Source of the DNA: Pseudomonas pohangensis
Lineage (GTDB): Bacteria; Pseudomonadota; Gammaproteobacteria; Pseudomonadales; Pseudomonadaceae
Length of the DNA stretch: 64,000 nucleotides
Assembly: GCF_900105995.1 (NCBI RefSeq)
Contig: NZ_LT629785.1
Location: forward strand, 3,596,001 to 3,660,000
Direction: 5' to 3'
Shown: in pieces, positions 23,792 through 32,603 of the stretch
How positions within the stretch are numbered: position 1 is the first letter of the stretch
Layout of the letters: the number at the start of each line of letters is the position of its first letter
Program-made: the position numbers and the translations under genes
Notes under the pieces: generated by a model
What the model saw: the letters and a program-made list of their open reading frames with translations, nothing else
Told to the model about the DNA's origin: nothing
Databases searched by the model: none

Positions 23792-26647
23792 ATGAGTCTT
23801 GCTCCTCTCGTCCTGGTGGACGGTTCTTCCTATCTATACAGGGCGTTTCACGCCCTGCCGCCGCTGACCACCTCCAAAGGCATGCCCACCGGAGCGGTCA
23901 AGGGCGTACTGAATATGCTCAAGAGCTTGCGCAAACAGTATCCGGACAGCCCGTTTGCGGTGGTCTTCGATGCCAAGGGGCCGACTTTCCGTGACGAGCT
24001 GTTTGCCGAATACAAGTCCCATCGCCCGCCGATGCCGGACGATCTGCGGGTGCAGATCGAGCCGCTGCATGCCTGTGTGCGCGGTCTGGGCTATCCGTTG
24101 TTGTGCATCGAGGGCGTGGAAGCGGATGACGTGATCGGCACGCTGGCACGCCAGTGCGCCGCCGAAGGCCGTCCGGTGATCATTTCCACCGGTGACAAGG
24201 ACATGGCGCAGCTGGTCTGCCCGCTGGTCACGCTGGTCAACACCATGACCGGCAGCGTGTATGACGTCGAGGGGGTAAAGGCGAAGTTCGGTGTAGGCCC
24301 GGAGCTGATCATCGATTATCTGGCGCTGATGGGTGACAAGGCCGACAACATTCCCGGCGTGGCCGGGGTTGGTGAAAAAACCGCGCTGGGCCTGCTGGTC
24401 GGCGTCGGCGGCGGGCTGGATGTACTGTATGCCAACCTGGACAAGGTGCCGGAGTTGCCGATCCGTGGCGCCAAGACCCTGCCGGCCAAGCTGACAGAGC
24501 AGCGCGATATGGCTTATCTGTCTTATGAGTTGGCCACCATCAAGCTCGATGTACCCTTGAATATCCGGATTGAATCCCTGCACATGGAGGCCCCCGATGT
24601 TGCTGCGCTGGCCGAGCACTATCGCGAGCTGGAATTCAAAAGCTGGCTGAATGCCCTACCGGCGGCCGGTACGCCTGCCGAGCCAAAGGCGCAGGACAAT
24701 TCAGCTACAGTCCAATTCGATTTGCAGGCATCCCCCGGCTCCGCATCTGCGTCCGCACCAGCCGATGAGGTGCCTGGCGAACAGCCTGAGGCGGCGGCGC
24801 AGGTTCAGCACAGCGGCGCCTACGAAACCATTCTGGACGCCGGACGCTTTGCGCAATGGCTGGAAAAGCTCGCCCAGGCAGAGCTGATCGCCTTCGATAC
24901 CGAAACCACCAGCCTGGACGCCCAGCAGGCGCAGATTGTCGGCGTGTCATTCGCGGTCACTGCCGGCGAGGCTGCCTATGTGCCACTGACCCATTCCTAC
25001 ATGGGTGTGCCGGCACAGCTGGATCGTGACAAGGTGCTGACGGCGCTCAAGCCGCTGCTGGAAGATCCGCGCAAGGCCAAGCTTGGCCAGCATGCCAAGT
25101 ACGACATCAATGTACTGGCCAATTGTGCCATCGGCGGTGATCCGGCCAATGGCATCCAGCTGCAGGGCGTTGCCTTCGACAGCATGCTCGAATCCTATGT
25201 GCTGAACGCCACGGCGACCCGGCACAACATGGATGCGCTGGCGCTCAAGTACCTTGATCACACCACCATCGCTTTCGAGGACATCGCCGGCAAGGGCGCC
25301 AAGCAGCTGACCTTCGACCAGATATCCCTGGAACAGGCCGGCCCTTACGCCGCCGAGGATGCCGATATCACCCTGCGCCTGCACCAGACCCTGTGGCCGC
25401 AACTGCAGGCCATTCCCGGTCTGGCCAAATTACTGAGCGAGATCGAGATGCCGCTGGTGCCGGTGCTGGCGCGTATCGAGCGGCAAGGCGCGCTGGTCGA
25501 TGCGCGCCTGCTCGGCGAACACAGCGTGGAGCTGGGTGAGCGTCTGGTTGAACTGGAGCGCGAAGCCTTTGCCATAGCCGGTGAAGAGTTCAATCTCGGC
25601 TCGCCCAAGCAACTGGGGGTGATTCTTTACGAAAAACTGGGACTGCCGGTGCTCAGCAAAACCGCCAAGGGCCAGGCCTCCACGGCGGAGGCGGTATTGG
25701 CCGAGCTGGCCGAACAGGACTTCGAGCTGCCCAAGGTGCTGATGCAGTACCGCAGCCTGAGCAAGTTGAAAAGCACCTATACCGACCGCCTGCCCGAGCA
25801 GATCAACCCGCGCACCGGGCGTATACATACCTCTTACCATCAGGCGGTCACCGCCACCGGACGGCTGTCGTCCAGCGATCCGAACCTGCAGAACATTCCG
25901 ATTCGCACCGCAGAAGGCCGTCGCATTCGTCAGGCGTTCATCGCACCGCCCGGTTACAAGTTGCTGGCGGCAGACTATTCGCAAATCGAACTGCGCATCA
26001 TGGCGCACCTGGCCCAGGACGCAGGTCTGCTGCATGCGTTCAGGCACAACCTCGACGTGCACAAGGCCACTGCGGCCGAAGTTTTCGGCGTCGAGCTGGA
26101 GCAGGTAACCACCGACCAGCGGCGCAGTGCCAAGGCGATCAACTTCGGTCTGATCTACGGCATGAGCGCCTTTGGCCTGGCCAAGCAGATCGGCTGTGAT
26201 CGCAAGCAGGCGCAGGCCTATATCGACCGCTACTTTGCCCGCTATCCGGGCGTGCTGGCTTATATGGAGCGTACCCGCGAGCAGGCTTCGCAGCAGGGTT
26301 ATATCGAAACCTTGTTCGGCCGCCGCCTGTATCTGCCGGAGATTCATTCGAAAAACCAGGGCCTGCGCAAGGCGGCGGAGCGTACCGCCATCAATGCGCC
26401 GATGCAGGGCACGGCGGCGGATATCATCAAGCGCGCCATGGTCAGGGTGGATGACTGGCTAACCGCCAGCGGCGTGGATGCCCGGGTGATCCTGCAGGTG
26501 CACGATGAACTGGTGCTCGAGGTGGCGCAGGCGCAATTGGCGGAGGTCCGTGCGACGGTCTGTCGCCTGATGAGCGAGGCGGCCGAATTGTCGGTACCGC
26601 TGCTGGTTGAGGCCGGGGTTGGAGATAACTGGGACGAGGCGCATTGA
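23792..26647 (+). CDS. polA: DNA polymerase I
   Basis: A 951-residue polymerase with all three domains. The 5' nuclease covers about residues 1-290 (LVLVDGSSYLYRAFHALPP). A 3'-5' exonuclease with the active DxE motif (FDTETTSLD) begins near 370, and the polymerase domain follows with DYSQIELRIMAHL and QVHDELVLEV. An Ala/Pro-rich linker of about 45 residues separates the nuclease from the exonuclease. The ATG at 23792 gives the family N-terminus MSLAPLVLVDGSS; an upstream TTG is less likely. It acts in repair and Okazaki fragment maturation. A small RNA gene follows. Confidence 0.97.
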   Translation: MSLAPLVLVDGSSYLYRAFHALPPLTTSKGMPTGAVKGVLNMLKSLRKQYPDSPFAVVFDAKGPTFRDELFAEYKSHRPPMPDDLRVQIEPLHACVRGLGYPLLCIEGVEADDVIGTLARQCAAEGRPVIISTGDKDMAQLVCPLVTLVNTMTGSVYDVEGVKAKFGVGPELIIDYLALMGDKADNIPGVAGVGEKTALGLLVGVGGGLDVLYANLDKVPELPIRGAKTLPAKLTEQRDMAYLSYELATIKLDVPLNIRIESLHMEAPDVAALAEHYRELEFKSWLNALPAAGTPAEPKAQDNSATVQFDLQASPGSASASAPADEVPGEQPEAAAQVQHSGAYETILDAGRFAQWLEKLAQAELIAFDTETTSLDAQQAQIVGVSFAVTAGEAAYVPLTHSYMGVPAQLDRDKVLTALKPLLEDPRKAKLGQHAKYDINVLANCAIGGDPANGIQLQGVAFDSMLESYVLNATATRHNMDALALKYLDHTTIAFEDIAGKGAKQLTFDQISLEQAGPYAAEDADITLRLHQTLWPQLQAIPGLAKLLSEIEMPLVPVLARIERQGALVDARLLGEHSVELGERLVELEREAFAIAGEEFNLGSPKQLGVILYEKLGLPVLSKTAKGQASTAEAVLAELAEQDFELPKVLMQYRSLSKLKSTYTDRLPEQINPRTGRIHTSYHQAVTATGRLSSSDPNLQNIPIRTAEGRRIRQAFIAPPGYKLLAADYSQIELRIMAHLAQDAGLLHAFRHNLDVHKATAAEVFGVELEQVTTDQRRSAKAINFGLIYGMSAFGLAKQIGCDRKQAQAYIDRYFARYPGVLAYMERTREQASQQGYIETLFGRRLYLPEIHSKNQGLRKAAERTAINAPMQGTAADIIKRAMVRVDDWLTASGVDARVILQVHDELVLEVAQAQLAEVRATVCRLMSEAAELSVPLLVEAGVGDNWDEAH

Positions 26648-26699
26648 GCGGCTGCATTGGCCTGAGATCAGGGCTATAGAAAAAGTTTTCTATCCGGAT

Positions 26700-26726
26700 G
26701 AACTTTCCCGAAAAGGCCCGGTCAGA
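26700..26726 (+). promoter_or_regulatory. sigma-22 (AlgU/RpoE)-type promoter of the sRNA
   Basis: GAACTT at 26700-26705 and TCAGA at 26722-26726 are 16 bp apart. This matches the AlgU/sigma-22 consensus GAACTT-N16/17-TCtgA at every fixed position. Transcription would start near 26733. In P. aeruginosa the ErsA sRNA at this locus is known to be AlgU-dependent. Confidence 0.75.
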
Positions 26727-26732
26727 ACTTTT

Positions 26733-26854
26733 GAATGGCTCGCTAGGCTATTCACTCCTCCTTTGGTGTTTCATGTGTTGGCAGATTCCGACCGCGCAGG
26801 CGGAACGGATTTGAACCCCGAACTTCTCTCCCCATCGAAGTTCGGGTTTTTTTT
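26733..26854 (+). ncRNA. ersA: ErsA-like small regulatory RNA between polA and engB
   Basis: The polA-engB spacer has no ORF but contains a sigma-22-type promoter followed about 120 nt later by a textbook terminator (26817-26854), which together define a short transcript. ErsA of P. aeruginosa lies in exactly this spacer, is about 130 nt long, depends on AlgU and regulates envelope and virulence mRNAs with Hfq; Spot 42 lies in the same spacer in E. coli. The terminator loop is C-rich (TCTCCCCATC) and could pair with Shine-Dalgarno sequences, which is inference. The 5' end is estimated from the promoter. Confidence 0.75.
26817..26854 (+). terminator. intrinsic terminator of the ErsA-like sRNA
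   Basis: CCCGAACTTC and GAAGTTCGGG form a perfect 10-bp stem around a 10-nt loop, followed by eight T residues. It also protects the convergent engB gene from read-through. Confidence 0.9.
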
Positions 26855-26873
26855 GCCTGCTTGGCGGGCTTGC

Positions 26874-27509
26874 TTATTCTTCGGTTTCTTCCTGCCCCAG
26901 CTCCATCCAGTTCGCCAGAACCAGCAGCGCTTCATCAATGCCCAGACGCTTTGGCGCTGAAAACAACTGCAGGCTGACGGCATCGCCCCAGCCCTGCTGG
27001 ATATCCCGCTGCACTTTCAACAGGGCATTTTTGGCTGCGCCGAATGTCAGTTTGTCGGCTTTGGTCAGCAGGATATGCATGGGCATGCCGCTGTTGATCG
27101 ACCAATCCAGCATTGAACGGTCAAAGTCGGTCAGCGGGTGACGAATATCCATCATCAGCATCATCCCTCTGAGGCATTCGCGGCTGCTCAGGTAGGCTTC
27201 CAGGTGCTTCTGCCAATGCAGTTTCAACGGAATCGGCACCTTGGCATAGCCGTAGCCGGGCAGGTCAACCAGGCGCCGCTGGTCATCCAGACGAAAGAAA
27301 TTCAGCAGTTGTGTGCGTCCCGGTGTTTTCGAGGTGCGCGCCAGACTAGCGTGGGTCAGGGTATTCAGTGCACTGGATTTGCCGGCATTCGAACGGCCGG
27401 CAAAGGCGACCTCGAAGCCGGTGTCCGGCGGGCATTGATCGACTTTGGCGGCGCTGATCTGGAATGTGGCCTGCTGGGTGAGGCCAAGAATCGGGTTTTT
27501 GATGGACAT
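26874..27509 (-). CDS. engB: ribosome biogenesis GTP-binding protein EngB/YsxC
   Basis: A 211-residue GTPase needed for 50S ribosome assembly. G1 is GRSNAGKSS, G3 is DLPGYGYAKVP and G4 is TKADKL, all in the expected order. The ATG at 27509 gives the typical start MSIKNPILG; the open frame upstream runs into the cytochrome promoter region and is not credible. Its 3' end faces the sRNA terminator. It is divergent from the cytochrome c5 gene. Confidence 0.95.
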   Translation of the reverse strand: MSIKNPILGLTQQATFQISAAKVDQCPPDTGFEVAFAGRSNAGKSSALNTLTHASLARTSKTPGRTQLLNFFRLDDQRRLVDLPGYGYAKVPIPLKLHWQKHLEAYLSSRECLRGMMLMMDIRHPLTDFDRSMLDWSINSGMPMHILLTKADKLTFGAAKNALLKVQRDIQQGWGDAVSLQLFSAPKRLGIDEALLVLANWMELGQEETEE

Positions 27510-27553
27510 GGGGGTTCCGCGGATGCGACTGAGCGTCGCAGAAGGTAGTTTCG

Positions 27554-27582
27554 TTTCCGTTTGGGCGACGCCAGTATATAAT
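27554..27582 (+). promoter_or_regulatory. candidate promoter for the cytochrome c5/c4 genes
   Basis: A perfect TATAAT lies at 27577-27582 with a weak -35 (TTTCCG) 17 bp upstream. It points toward the cytochrome c5 gene, about 115 bp away. The -10 is the strong part of the evidence. Confidence 0.4.
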
Positions 27583-27696
27583 GTCACAAGATTTGTGCGC
27601 GCTTTATCATGTACTCTACAGGTGCAGGCTGTTGCAAGTGGTGGTCTGCCTGACAGAAGCCGGTTTTCCCTGTTGTGCCTTTGATGAGGATTGATC

Positions 27697-27987
27697 ATGA
27701 AAAAACTGCTGATTGCTGCAAGCGTTTTCCTGCTGGCTGCCAATGTTCAGGCCGCTCCGGACGCAGAAGCCATTTACAACAAATCCTGCAGCATGTGCCA
27801 CAACGGCCAGTTGCCGCAGGCACCGAAAAAAGGTGATGCAGCAGCCTGGGAGCCTCGCCTGAAGCAGGGCATGCCGACTCTGGTCAAGCACGTCACCGAT
27901 GGTTTCAATGCCATGCCACCGCGCGGCCTGTGCATGGACTGCACCGCTGAAGATTACGAAGCCGTGATCGGGTACATGTCCAAGTAA
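27697..27987 (+). CDS. cytochrome c5-type monohaem cytochrome
   Basis: A 96-residue periplasmic cytochrome with a signal peptide (MKKLLIAASVFLLAANVQA) and a haem motif CSMCH. The Met ligand lies in AMPPRGLCMDC, and the extra cysteine pair CMDC is a mark of cytochromes c5. The ATG at 27697 has GAGGA 6 bp upstream; a TTG six bases earlier is rejected. It is followed by cytochrome c4, and both may donate electrons to the terminal oxidases. Confidence 0.9.
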   Translation: MKKLLIAASVFLLAANVQAAPDAEAIYNKSCSMCHNGQLPQAPKKGDAAAWEPRLKQGMPTLVKHVTDGFNAMPPRGLCMDCTAEDYEAVIGYMSK

Positions 27988-28036
27988 GCCAGTCGCGATC
28001 CTGATTTCATACCCTTAGTCGTCGTTGGAAATGTTG

Positions 28037-28642
28037 ATGAACAAACTACTCGTGAGCCTGTTGTTGACCTTTGGTATTGCCGGCTTTGCCCAGGCGGCTG
28101 GTGATGCTGCAGCAGGTCAGGCGAAAGTTGCAGTCTGTGCTGCTTGTCATGGTGCGGATGGCAACAGCGCCGCGCCAAATTTTCCGAAGCTGGCAGGTCA
28201 GGGCGATCGCTATCTGCTCAAGCAAATGCAGGACATCAAATCCGGTAACCGCCAGGTGCTGGAAATGACGGGTATTTTGACCAATGTCAGTGATCAGGAT
28301 ATGGCCGATATGGCGGCTTACTTTGCCAGTCAGTCGATGAGCGTCGGTGCTACTGATCCGGAGAAGCTTGAGCTCGGGCAGTCGCTGTACCGTGGCGGCA
28401 AGCTGCCCGAGGGCATGCCGGCCTGTACCGGTTGTCATGCACCCAATGGCGCAGGCAATGCGGCCGCCGGCTTCCCGCACCTGGGCGGCCAGCATGCACA
28501 GTATGTTGCCAAGCAGCTGACCGACTTCCGCGAGGGAGCCCGTACCAATGATGGCGACACCATGCCGATGCGTGCGGTGGCAGCCAAATTGAGCAACAAG
28601 GATATCGAAGCAATATCCAGCTACATTCAGGGCTTGCACTAG
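28037..28642 (+). CDS. dihaem cytochrome c4
   Basis: A 201-residue periplasmic protein with a signal peptide ending AQAAGDA and two homologous cytochrome halves, each with a CxxCH (CAACHGADGNS and CTGCHAPNGAG) and a Met ligand. The sequence closely follows the pseudomonad cytochrome c4 pattern up to the C-terminal DIEAISSYIQGLH. The ATG at 28037 is preferred over 28031 and a TTG at 28025, on RBS spacing. A terminator follows 17 bp after the stop. Confidence 0.95.
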   Translation: MNKLLVSLLLTFGIAGFAQAAGDAAAGQAKVAVCAACHGADGNSAAPNFPKLAGQGDRYLLKQMQDIKSGNRQVLEMTGILTNVSDQDMADMAAYFASQSMSVGATDPEKLELGQSLYRGGKLPEGMPACTGCHAPNGAGNAAAGFPHLGGQHAQYVAKQLTDFREGARTNDGDTMPMRAVAAKLSNKDIEAISSYIQGLH

Positions 28643-28658
28643 GGCGTACTGAGGTGGC

Positions 28659-28688
28659 AAAAAGGGTGGCTTCGGCCACCTTTTTTTA
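28659..28688 (+). terminator. intrinsic terminator after cytochrome c4
   Basis: GGTGGC and GCCACC form a stem with the stable TTCG tetraloop, preceded by A5 and followed by T7. It separates the cytochrome genes from dsbA. Confidence 0.88.
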
Positions 28689-28824
28689 TGCGCGATGCTT
28701 TTGGCAGAAAGGTGGAACGCTCGCTTCTTGTGGTAAACCACGCCTAGAATGCGTGAACCCTTTAGCGCCTCCCCGGTCTCAACTGAACCTGCCATCAGGC
28801 TTGTTCTTCATTCAGGAGTCATCC

Positions 28825-29454
28825 ATGCGTCATCTGATCCTTTCCGCTGTTCTGGCAGGCGCAAGCCTGTTTGCTATGAGTGCCCAAGCCGAAGAAATTC
28901 AGGAAGGCAAGCAGTACGTGGCGATTGATCCGGCGGTTCCGGTGTCTGTACCAGGAAAAATCGAAGTGGTTGAACTGTTCTGGTACGGCTGCCCGCATTG
29001 CTACCAGTTCGAACCTACGCTCGAGCCCTGGGTAGAAAAACTGCCGGAAGATGTGCACTTTGTGCGCGTCCCCGCCATGTTCGGCGGAGTGTGGAATGTG
29101 CATGGGCAGATGTTTATCGCACTGGAGTCGATGGGTGTAGAGCCCAAGGTGCATGCGGCGGTGTTCGAGGCAATCCACAAGGAAGGCAAGAAGCTGTCGA
29201 CCCCGGAAGAAATGGCCGAATTTCTCGCCACCCAGGGGGTGGATCAGGAAGCTTTTCTCAAGACCTACAACTCGTTTGGCGTGAAAGCCCAGGTGGAAAA
29301 AGCCAAGAAGCTTGCCGCGGCCTATCAGGTCAGTGGTGTGCCGGTACTGGTGGTCAATGGCAAATACCGCTTCGACATCGGCTCCTCGGGTGGCCCCGAG
29401 CAGACGCTGGTGGTGGCGGATCAGTTGATCGACATGGAGCGTACCGCCGAATAA
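28825..29454 (+). CDS. dsbA: thiol:disulfide interchange protein DsbA
   Basis: A 209-residue periplasmic oxidase that introduces disulfides into exported proteins. It has a signal peptide (ending SAQAEEIQ), the active site CPHC in FWYGCPHCYQF, a helical insert and the cis-Pro loop SGVPVLVVNGKY. CAGGAG lies just before the ATG at 28825. The next gene starts 12 bp later and is probably cotranscribed. Confidence 0.95.
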   Translation: MRHLILSAVLAGASLFAMSAQAEEIQEGKQYVAIDPAVPVSVPGKIEVVELFWYGCPHCYQFEPTLEPWVEKLPEDVHFVRVPAMFGGVWNVHGQMFIALESMGVEPKVHAAVFEAIHKEGKKLSTPEEMAEFLATQGVDQEAFLKTYNSFGVKAQVEKAKKLAAAYQVSGVPVLVVNGKYRFDIGSSGGPEQTLVVADQLIDMERTAE

Positions 29455-29466
29455 GCGGGCACAGCC

Positions 29467-30330
29467 ATGTTGCGACGCTGGATGCCGGAAAGAGCGACTG
29501 CGGCCCCTTGCAGTCCGAGCATCAATACAAGTTGTGAACCGTTTGCGGGTTTGCCTGCAGACGGCCGCTTGCGCCTGCTCAGCTTCAATATCCAGGTCGG
29601 AATCAATACCGAACGCTATCGCCATTATGTGACGCGCAGCTGGCAGCATCTGCTGCCACATGCCGGGCGCACGCTTAACCTGCAACGGATTGCCGGCTTA
29701 CTGGCGGATTTTGATCTGGTGGCCTTGCAGGAAGTGGATGGCGGCAGCCTGCGCTCGGGCTTCGTCAACCAGGTCGAACGGCTGGCGCAGCTGGGAAATT
29801 TTCCGTTCTGGTATCAGCAACTCAACCGCAATTACGGACGTTTTGCCCAGCACAGCAATGGTTTGCTCAGTCGCCTGCAGCCATCCTTGCTGGAAGATCA
29901 TCCGTTGCCCGGGCCTGCCGGACGCGGGGCGATAATGTTGCGTCTGGGCGAAGGCGAAAATGCGCTGGCGGTGGTGATGATGCACCTGGCGCTGGGTGGC
30001 CGTACGCGGTCGCGGCAGCTGTCCTATATTCGCGAACTGATTGGCAGTTACCGCCACATCGTACTGATGGGCGACATGAATACCCACGTTGCCGACCTTT
30101 TGCTCTATTCGCCGCTGCGGGATCTGGGGCTGATGGCGCCACAGCTGGAACCGACCTTTCCCAGCTGGCGTCCGCAGCGTTGCCTGGACCATATCCTGCT
30201 CAGCTCCGAGCTCACCCTGGAGCGGGTCAGCCTGCTCAGCCAGTCGATTTCCGACCATCTTCCGGTGGCCGTCGAGATACGCCTGCCCGAGGCCATGTCC
30301 GCTTCCCGGGCAGCGCTCCCGGTGCGATAA
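29467..30330 (+). CDS. endonuclease/exonuclease/phosphatase family protein
   Basis: A 287-residue protein with the EEP fold motifs in order: LLSFNIQVG, the catalytic Glu in LQEVDGG, GDMNTHV, and the C-terminal SDHLPV with its catalytic Asp-His pair. It lacks a clear signal peptide, so it is probably cytoplasmic. The substrate (DNA, lipid or other phosphodiester) cannot be told from sequence. It follows dsbA by 12 bp, as PA5488 does in P. aeruginosa from memory. Confidence 0.86.
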   Translation: MLRRWMPERATAAPCSPSINTSCEPFAGLPADGRLRLLSFNIQVGINTERYRHYVTRSWQHLLPHAGRTLNLQRIAGLLADFDLVALQEVDGGSLRSGFVNQVERLAQLGNFPFWYQQLNRNYGRFAQHSNGLLSRLQPSLLEDHPLPGPAGRGAIMLRLGEGENALAVVMMHLALGGRTRSRQLSYIRELIGSYRHIVLMGDMNTHVADLLLYSPLRDLGLMAPQLEPTFPSWRPQRCLDHILLSSELTLERVSLLSQSISDHLPVAVEIRLPEAMSASRAALPVR

Positions 30331-30422
30331 CTTCCCGCTGAAGATGATCAGCTTAACGGCGCCCAGCTAGGTAAACTGCGCTGGAAACGCCCAGTCAACG
30401 GCTGCAGCCCACAGGCAATCTC

Positions 30423-31253
30423 ATGTTCAATGCTTCAACCGCTTATTTCTGCAAGCCGCTGTGGTTCAGCAGGTTAAAGGCCCTGGCCGGTGTGCCGTTG
30501 TTGTTGCTGCTGAGTGCCTGTGGCGCACTGCAGATCAACACCGAGCATGTCTCACAGAACCAGGACAGCCGTGTGCAGTTCGTGGTGCTGCACTACACCT
30601 CCAGCGACCTGAAACAGTCGCTGAAAACCCTGACCGAGAAAGGCGTCAGTAGTCATTATCTGATCAACGATACACCGCCGACCATTTACCGGCTGGTGGA
30701 CGAGAATCGCCGTGCCTGGCATGCCGGCAACAGTCAGTGGCAGGGGCGGACCTGGCTGAATGCCAGCTCGATAGGCATCGAGCTGGTCAATCCGGGTTAC
30801 CGCGAGACGGAGCAGGGGCGTGTCTGGTTTGCCTATCCGGATGGCCAGATCGATCAGTTGATCCGCTTGCTCAAGGACATCCAGCAACGGCATGAGCTGC
30901 CTGTCGACAGCATCATCGGTCACAGTGATATTGCCCCGCAGCGCAAGGTCGATCCGGGGCCGCTGTTTCCGTGGAAGCGCCTGGCCGATGCCGGCCTGAT
31001 CCGCTGGCCGGCGGCAGACCGGGTGGCGGCCCTGCAAGCCGGCTACAGCAGCGGTTTACCCGACGCGCTGTGGTTCCAGCAACAGCTGCATGTCGTCGGT
31101 TTTGAAATCAGTTTCAGCGGCGAGTTTGATCAGCAGACACGCAATGTACTGGCCGCGTTCCAGATGAAATACCGGCCGGAGCGCTTCGACGGTGTGGCGG
31201 ATGCGCAAACCGCCGCCTTGCTGGCGGTACTGAACACACCGGCGCAACCTTGA
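30423..31253 (+). CDS. lipoprotein N-acetylmuramoyl-L-alanine amidase (AmiD/AmpDh2-like)
   Basis: A 276-residue zinc amidase that cleaves the muramyl-peptide bond in peptidoglycan. The signal peptide ends in a lipobox LLSAC, so it is probably anchored in the outer membrane. The amidase_2 zinc ligands are seen in VVLHYTS, IIGHSDIAPQRKVDPG (His and Asp) and the general-base region SSIGIELVNPG. A C-terminal peptidoglycan-binding domain (GFEISFSGEFDQQT, VADAQTAALL) follows. The position after the dsbA-nuclease pair matches AmpDh2 in P. aeruginosa. Confidence 0.92.
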   Translation: MFNASTAYFCKPLWFSRLKALAGVPLLLLLSACGALQINTEHVSQNQDSRVQFVVLHYTSSDLKQSLKTLTEKGVSSHYLINDTPPTIYRLVDENRRAWHAGNSQWQGRTWLNASSIGIELVNPGYRETEQGRVWFAYPDGQIDQLIRLLKDIQQRHELPVDSIIGHSDIAPQRKVDPGPLFPWKRLADAGLIRWPAADRVAALQAGYSSGLPDALWFQQQLHVVGFEISFSGEFDQQTRNVLAAFQMKYRPERFDGVADAQTAALLAVLNTPAQP

Positions 31254-31268
31254 AGGGAGTCAACCGGC

Positions 31269-32495
31269 ATGCTTAACGGACTCTGGCTGGGCTTTTTCCT
31301 CACCGCGGCGCTGGCCGGTTTGCTGCGCTGGTTCGGTGGCGATCCCGGGGTCTGGGCGGCCATGGTGGAAAGCCTGTTTGCCATGGCCAGGCTGTCGGTC
31401 GAGGTGATGATCCTGTTGTTCGGCACCCTCACCCTGTGGCTCGGCTTCCTGAAGATTGCCGAACGTGCCGGGCTGGTCGATGCGCTGGCGCGGCTGCTCG
31501 GGCCATTGTTTGCGCGCTTGATGCCCGGGGTGCCACGCGACCATCCGGCACTGGGTTTCATCACCCTGAACTTTGCCGCCAACGGTCTGGGGCTGGACAA
31601 CGCGGCGACGCCGATTGGCCTCAAGGCCATGCGTGCCCTGCAGGAGCTCAACCCCAGTGCAACGGTGGCGAGCAACGCGCAGATCCTGTTTCTGGTACTC
31701 AACGCCTCATCGCTGACCCTGCTGCCGGTAAGCATCTTCATGTACCGCGTGCAGCAGGGTGCAGTGGATCCGACGCTGGTATTCCTGCCGATACTGCTGG
31801 CGACCAGTGCCTCGACACTGGTCGGGTTGCTGTCGGTGGCCTTCATGCAAAGGCTGAAGTTGTGGGATCCGGTGGTGCTGGCCTACCTGATACCCGGTGC
31901 ACTGCTGCTGGGCGCCTTCATGGCGCTGCTGGCTACGCTGAATGCCACGGCTCTGGCAGCCTTGTCGTCACTGCTCGGCAACCTGATCCTGTTTGGTCTG
32001 ATCCTGATTTTTCTGCTGTGCGGCTGGTTGCGCAAGGTGCCGGTCTACGAGGCCTTCGTCGATGGCGCCAGGGAAGGCTTCGAGGTGGCCAAAAGCCTGC
32101 TGCCCTACCTGGTGGCAATGCTTTGCGCGGTCGGCGTATTGCGCGCTTCCGGGGCGCTGGAAGCCTTGCTCGATGGCATCCGCTGGGCGGTTACCGCGCT
32201 GGGGCTGGATACGCGTTTTGTCGAGGCCTTGCCCACGGCGTTGGTCAAGCCGTTCTCCGGCAGTGCGGCGCGTGCCATGCTGATTGAAACCATGCAAACC
32301 CACGGTGTCGACAGCTTCCCTGCCCTGCTCGCGGCCACGGTACAGGGCAGCACCGAGACCACCTTCTATGTGCTGGCGGTGTACTTCGGCGCCGTCGGCA
32401 TCCAGCGTGCCCGCCACGCGGTGGGTTGCGCCCTGCTTGCCGACTTTGCCGGTGTGCTGGCGGCGATCGGCGTGTGCTACTGGTTCTTTGGCTGA
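31269..32495 (+). CDS. nucleoside recognition (Gate) domain membrane protein, SpmA-SpmB fusion type
   Basis: A 408-residue polytopic inner-membrane protein. It contains two Gate-type halves in tandem: the first with TLTLWLGFLKIAERAGLVD and NFAANGLGLDNAATPIG, the second with EGFEVAKSLLPYLVAML and ALVKPFSGSAARAM followed by VQGSTETTFYVLAVYFGAVG. These match the fused form of spore-maturation proteins SpmA and SpmB found in many non-sporing bacteria. The transported or sensed molecule is unknown. It begins 15 bp after the amidase gene with AAGGGAG as RBS. A REP pair follows its stop. Confidence 0.88.
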   Translation: MLNGLWLGFFLTAALAGLLRWFGGDPGVWAAMVESLFAMARLSVEVMILLFGTLTLWLGFLKIAERAGLVDALARLLGPLFARLMPGVPRDHPALGFITLNFAANGLGLDNAATPIGLKAMRALQELNPSATVASNAQILFLVLNASSLTLLPVSIFMYRVQQGAVDPTLVFLPILLATSASTLVGLLSVAFMQRLKLWDPVVLAYLIPGALLLGAFMALLATLNATALAALSSLLGNLILFGLILIFLLCGWLRKVPVYEAFVDGAREGFEVAKSLLPYLVAMLCAVGVLRASGALEALLDGIRWAVTALGLDTRFVEALPTALVKPFSGSAARAMLIETMQTHGVDSFPALLAATVQGSTETTFYVLAVYFGAVGIQRARHAVGCALLADFAGVLAAIGVCYWFFG

Positions 32496-32538
32496 AATAC
32501 TGGGTTCGCGGGAACGGGCAGTTGCTGGGCTATGAGTA

Positions 32539-32603
32539 GTAGGGTGGGCGTGAGCCCACCAGGGTAATGCTCGCGCGGTGCGCTGGGCTGAAGCCCACCC
32601 TAC
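32539..32603. repeat. REP pair, GTAGGGTGGGC family, between convergent genes
   Basis: Two inverted copies of a short element, each with a GGTGGGC..GCCCACC hairpin, lie at 32539-32560 and 32583-32603. They share the sequence of the REPs flanking the RAYT gene at 53862-54401. The second copy provides the TAG stop codon of the lipoprotein gene on the minus strand. Confidence 0.85.

Noticed and set aside
26648..26699. Possible small protein gene after polA
   Set aside because: No start with a ribosome site and no conserved pattern; the spacer is better explained by the sRNA and its promoter.
27510..27743. Upstream extension of EngB to 289 residues
   Set aside because: The extra residues cover the promoter region of the cytochrome gene and do not match the family, which starts at 27509.
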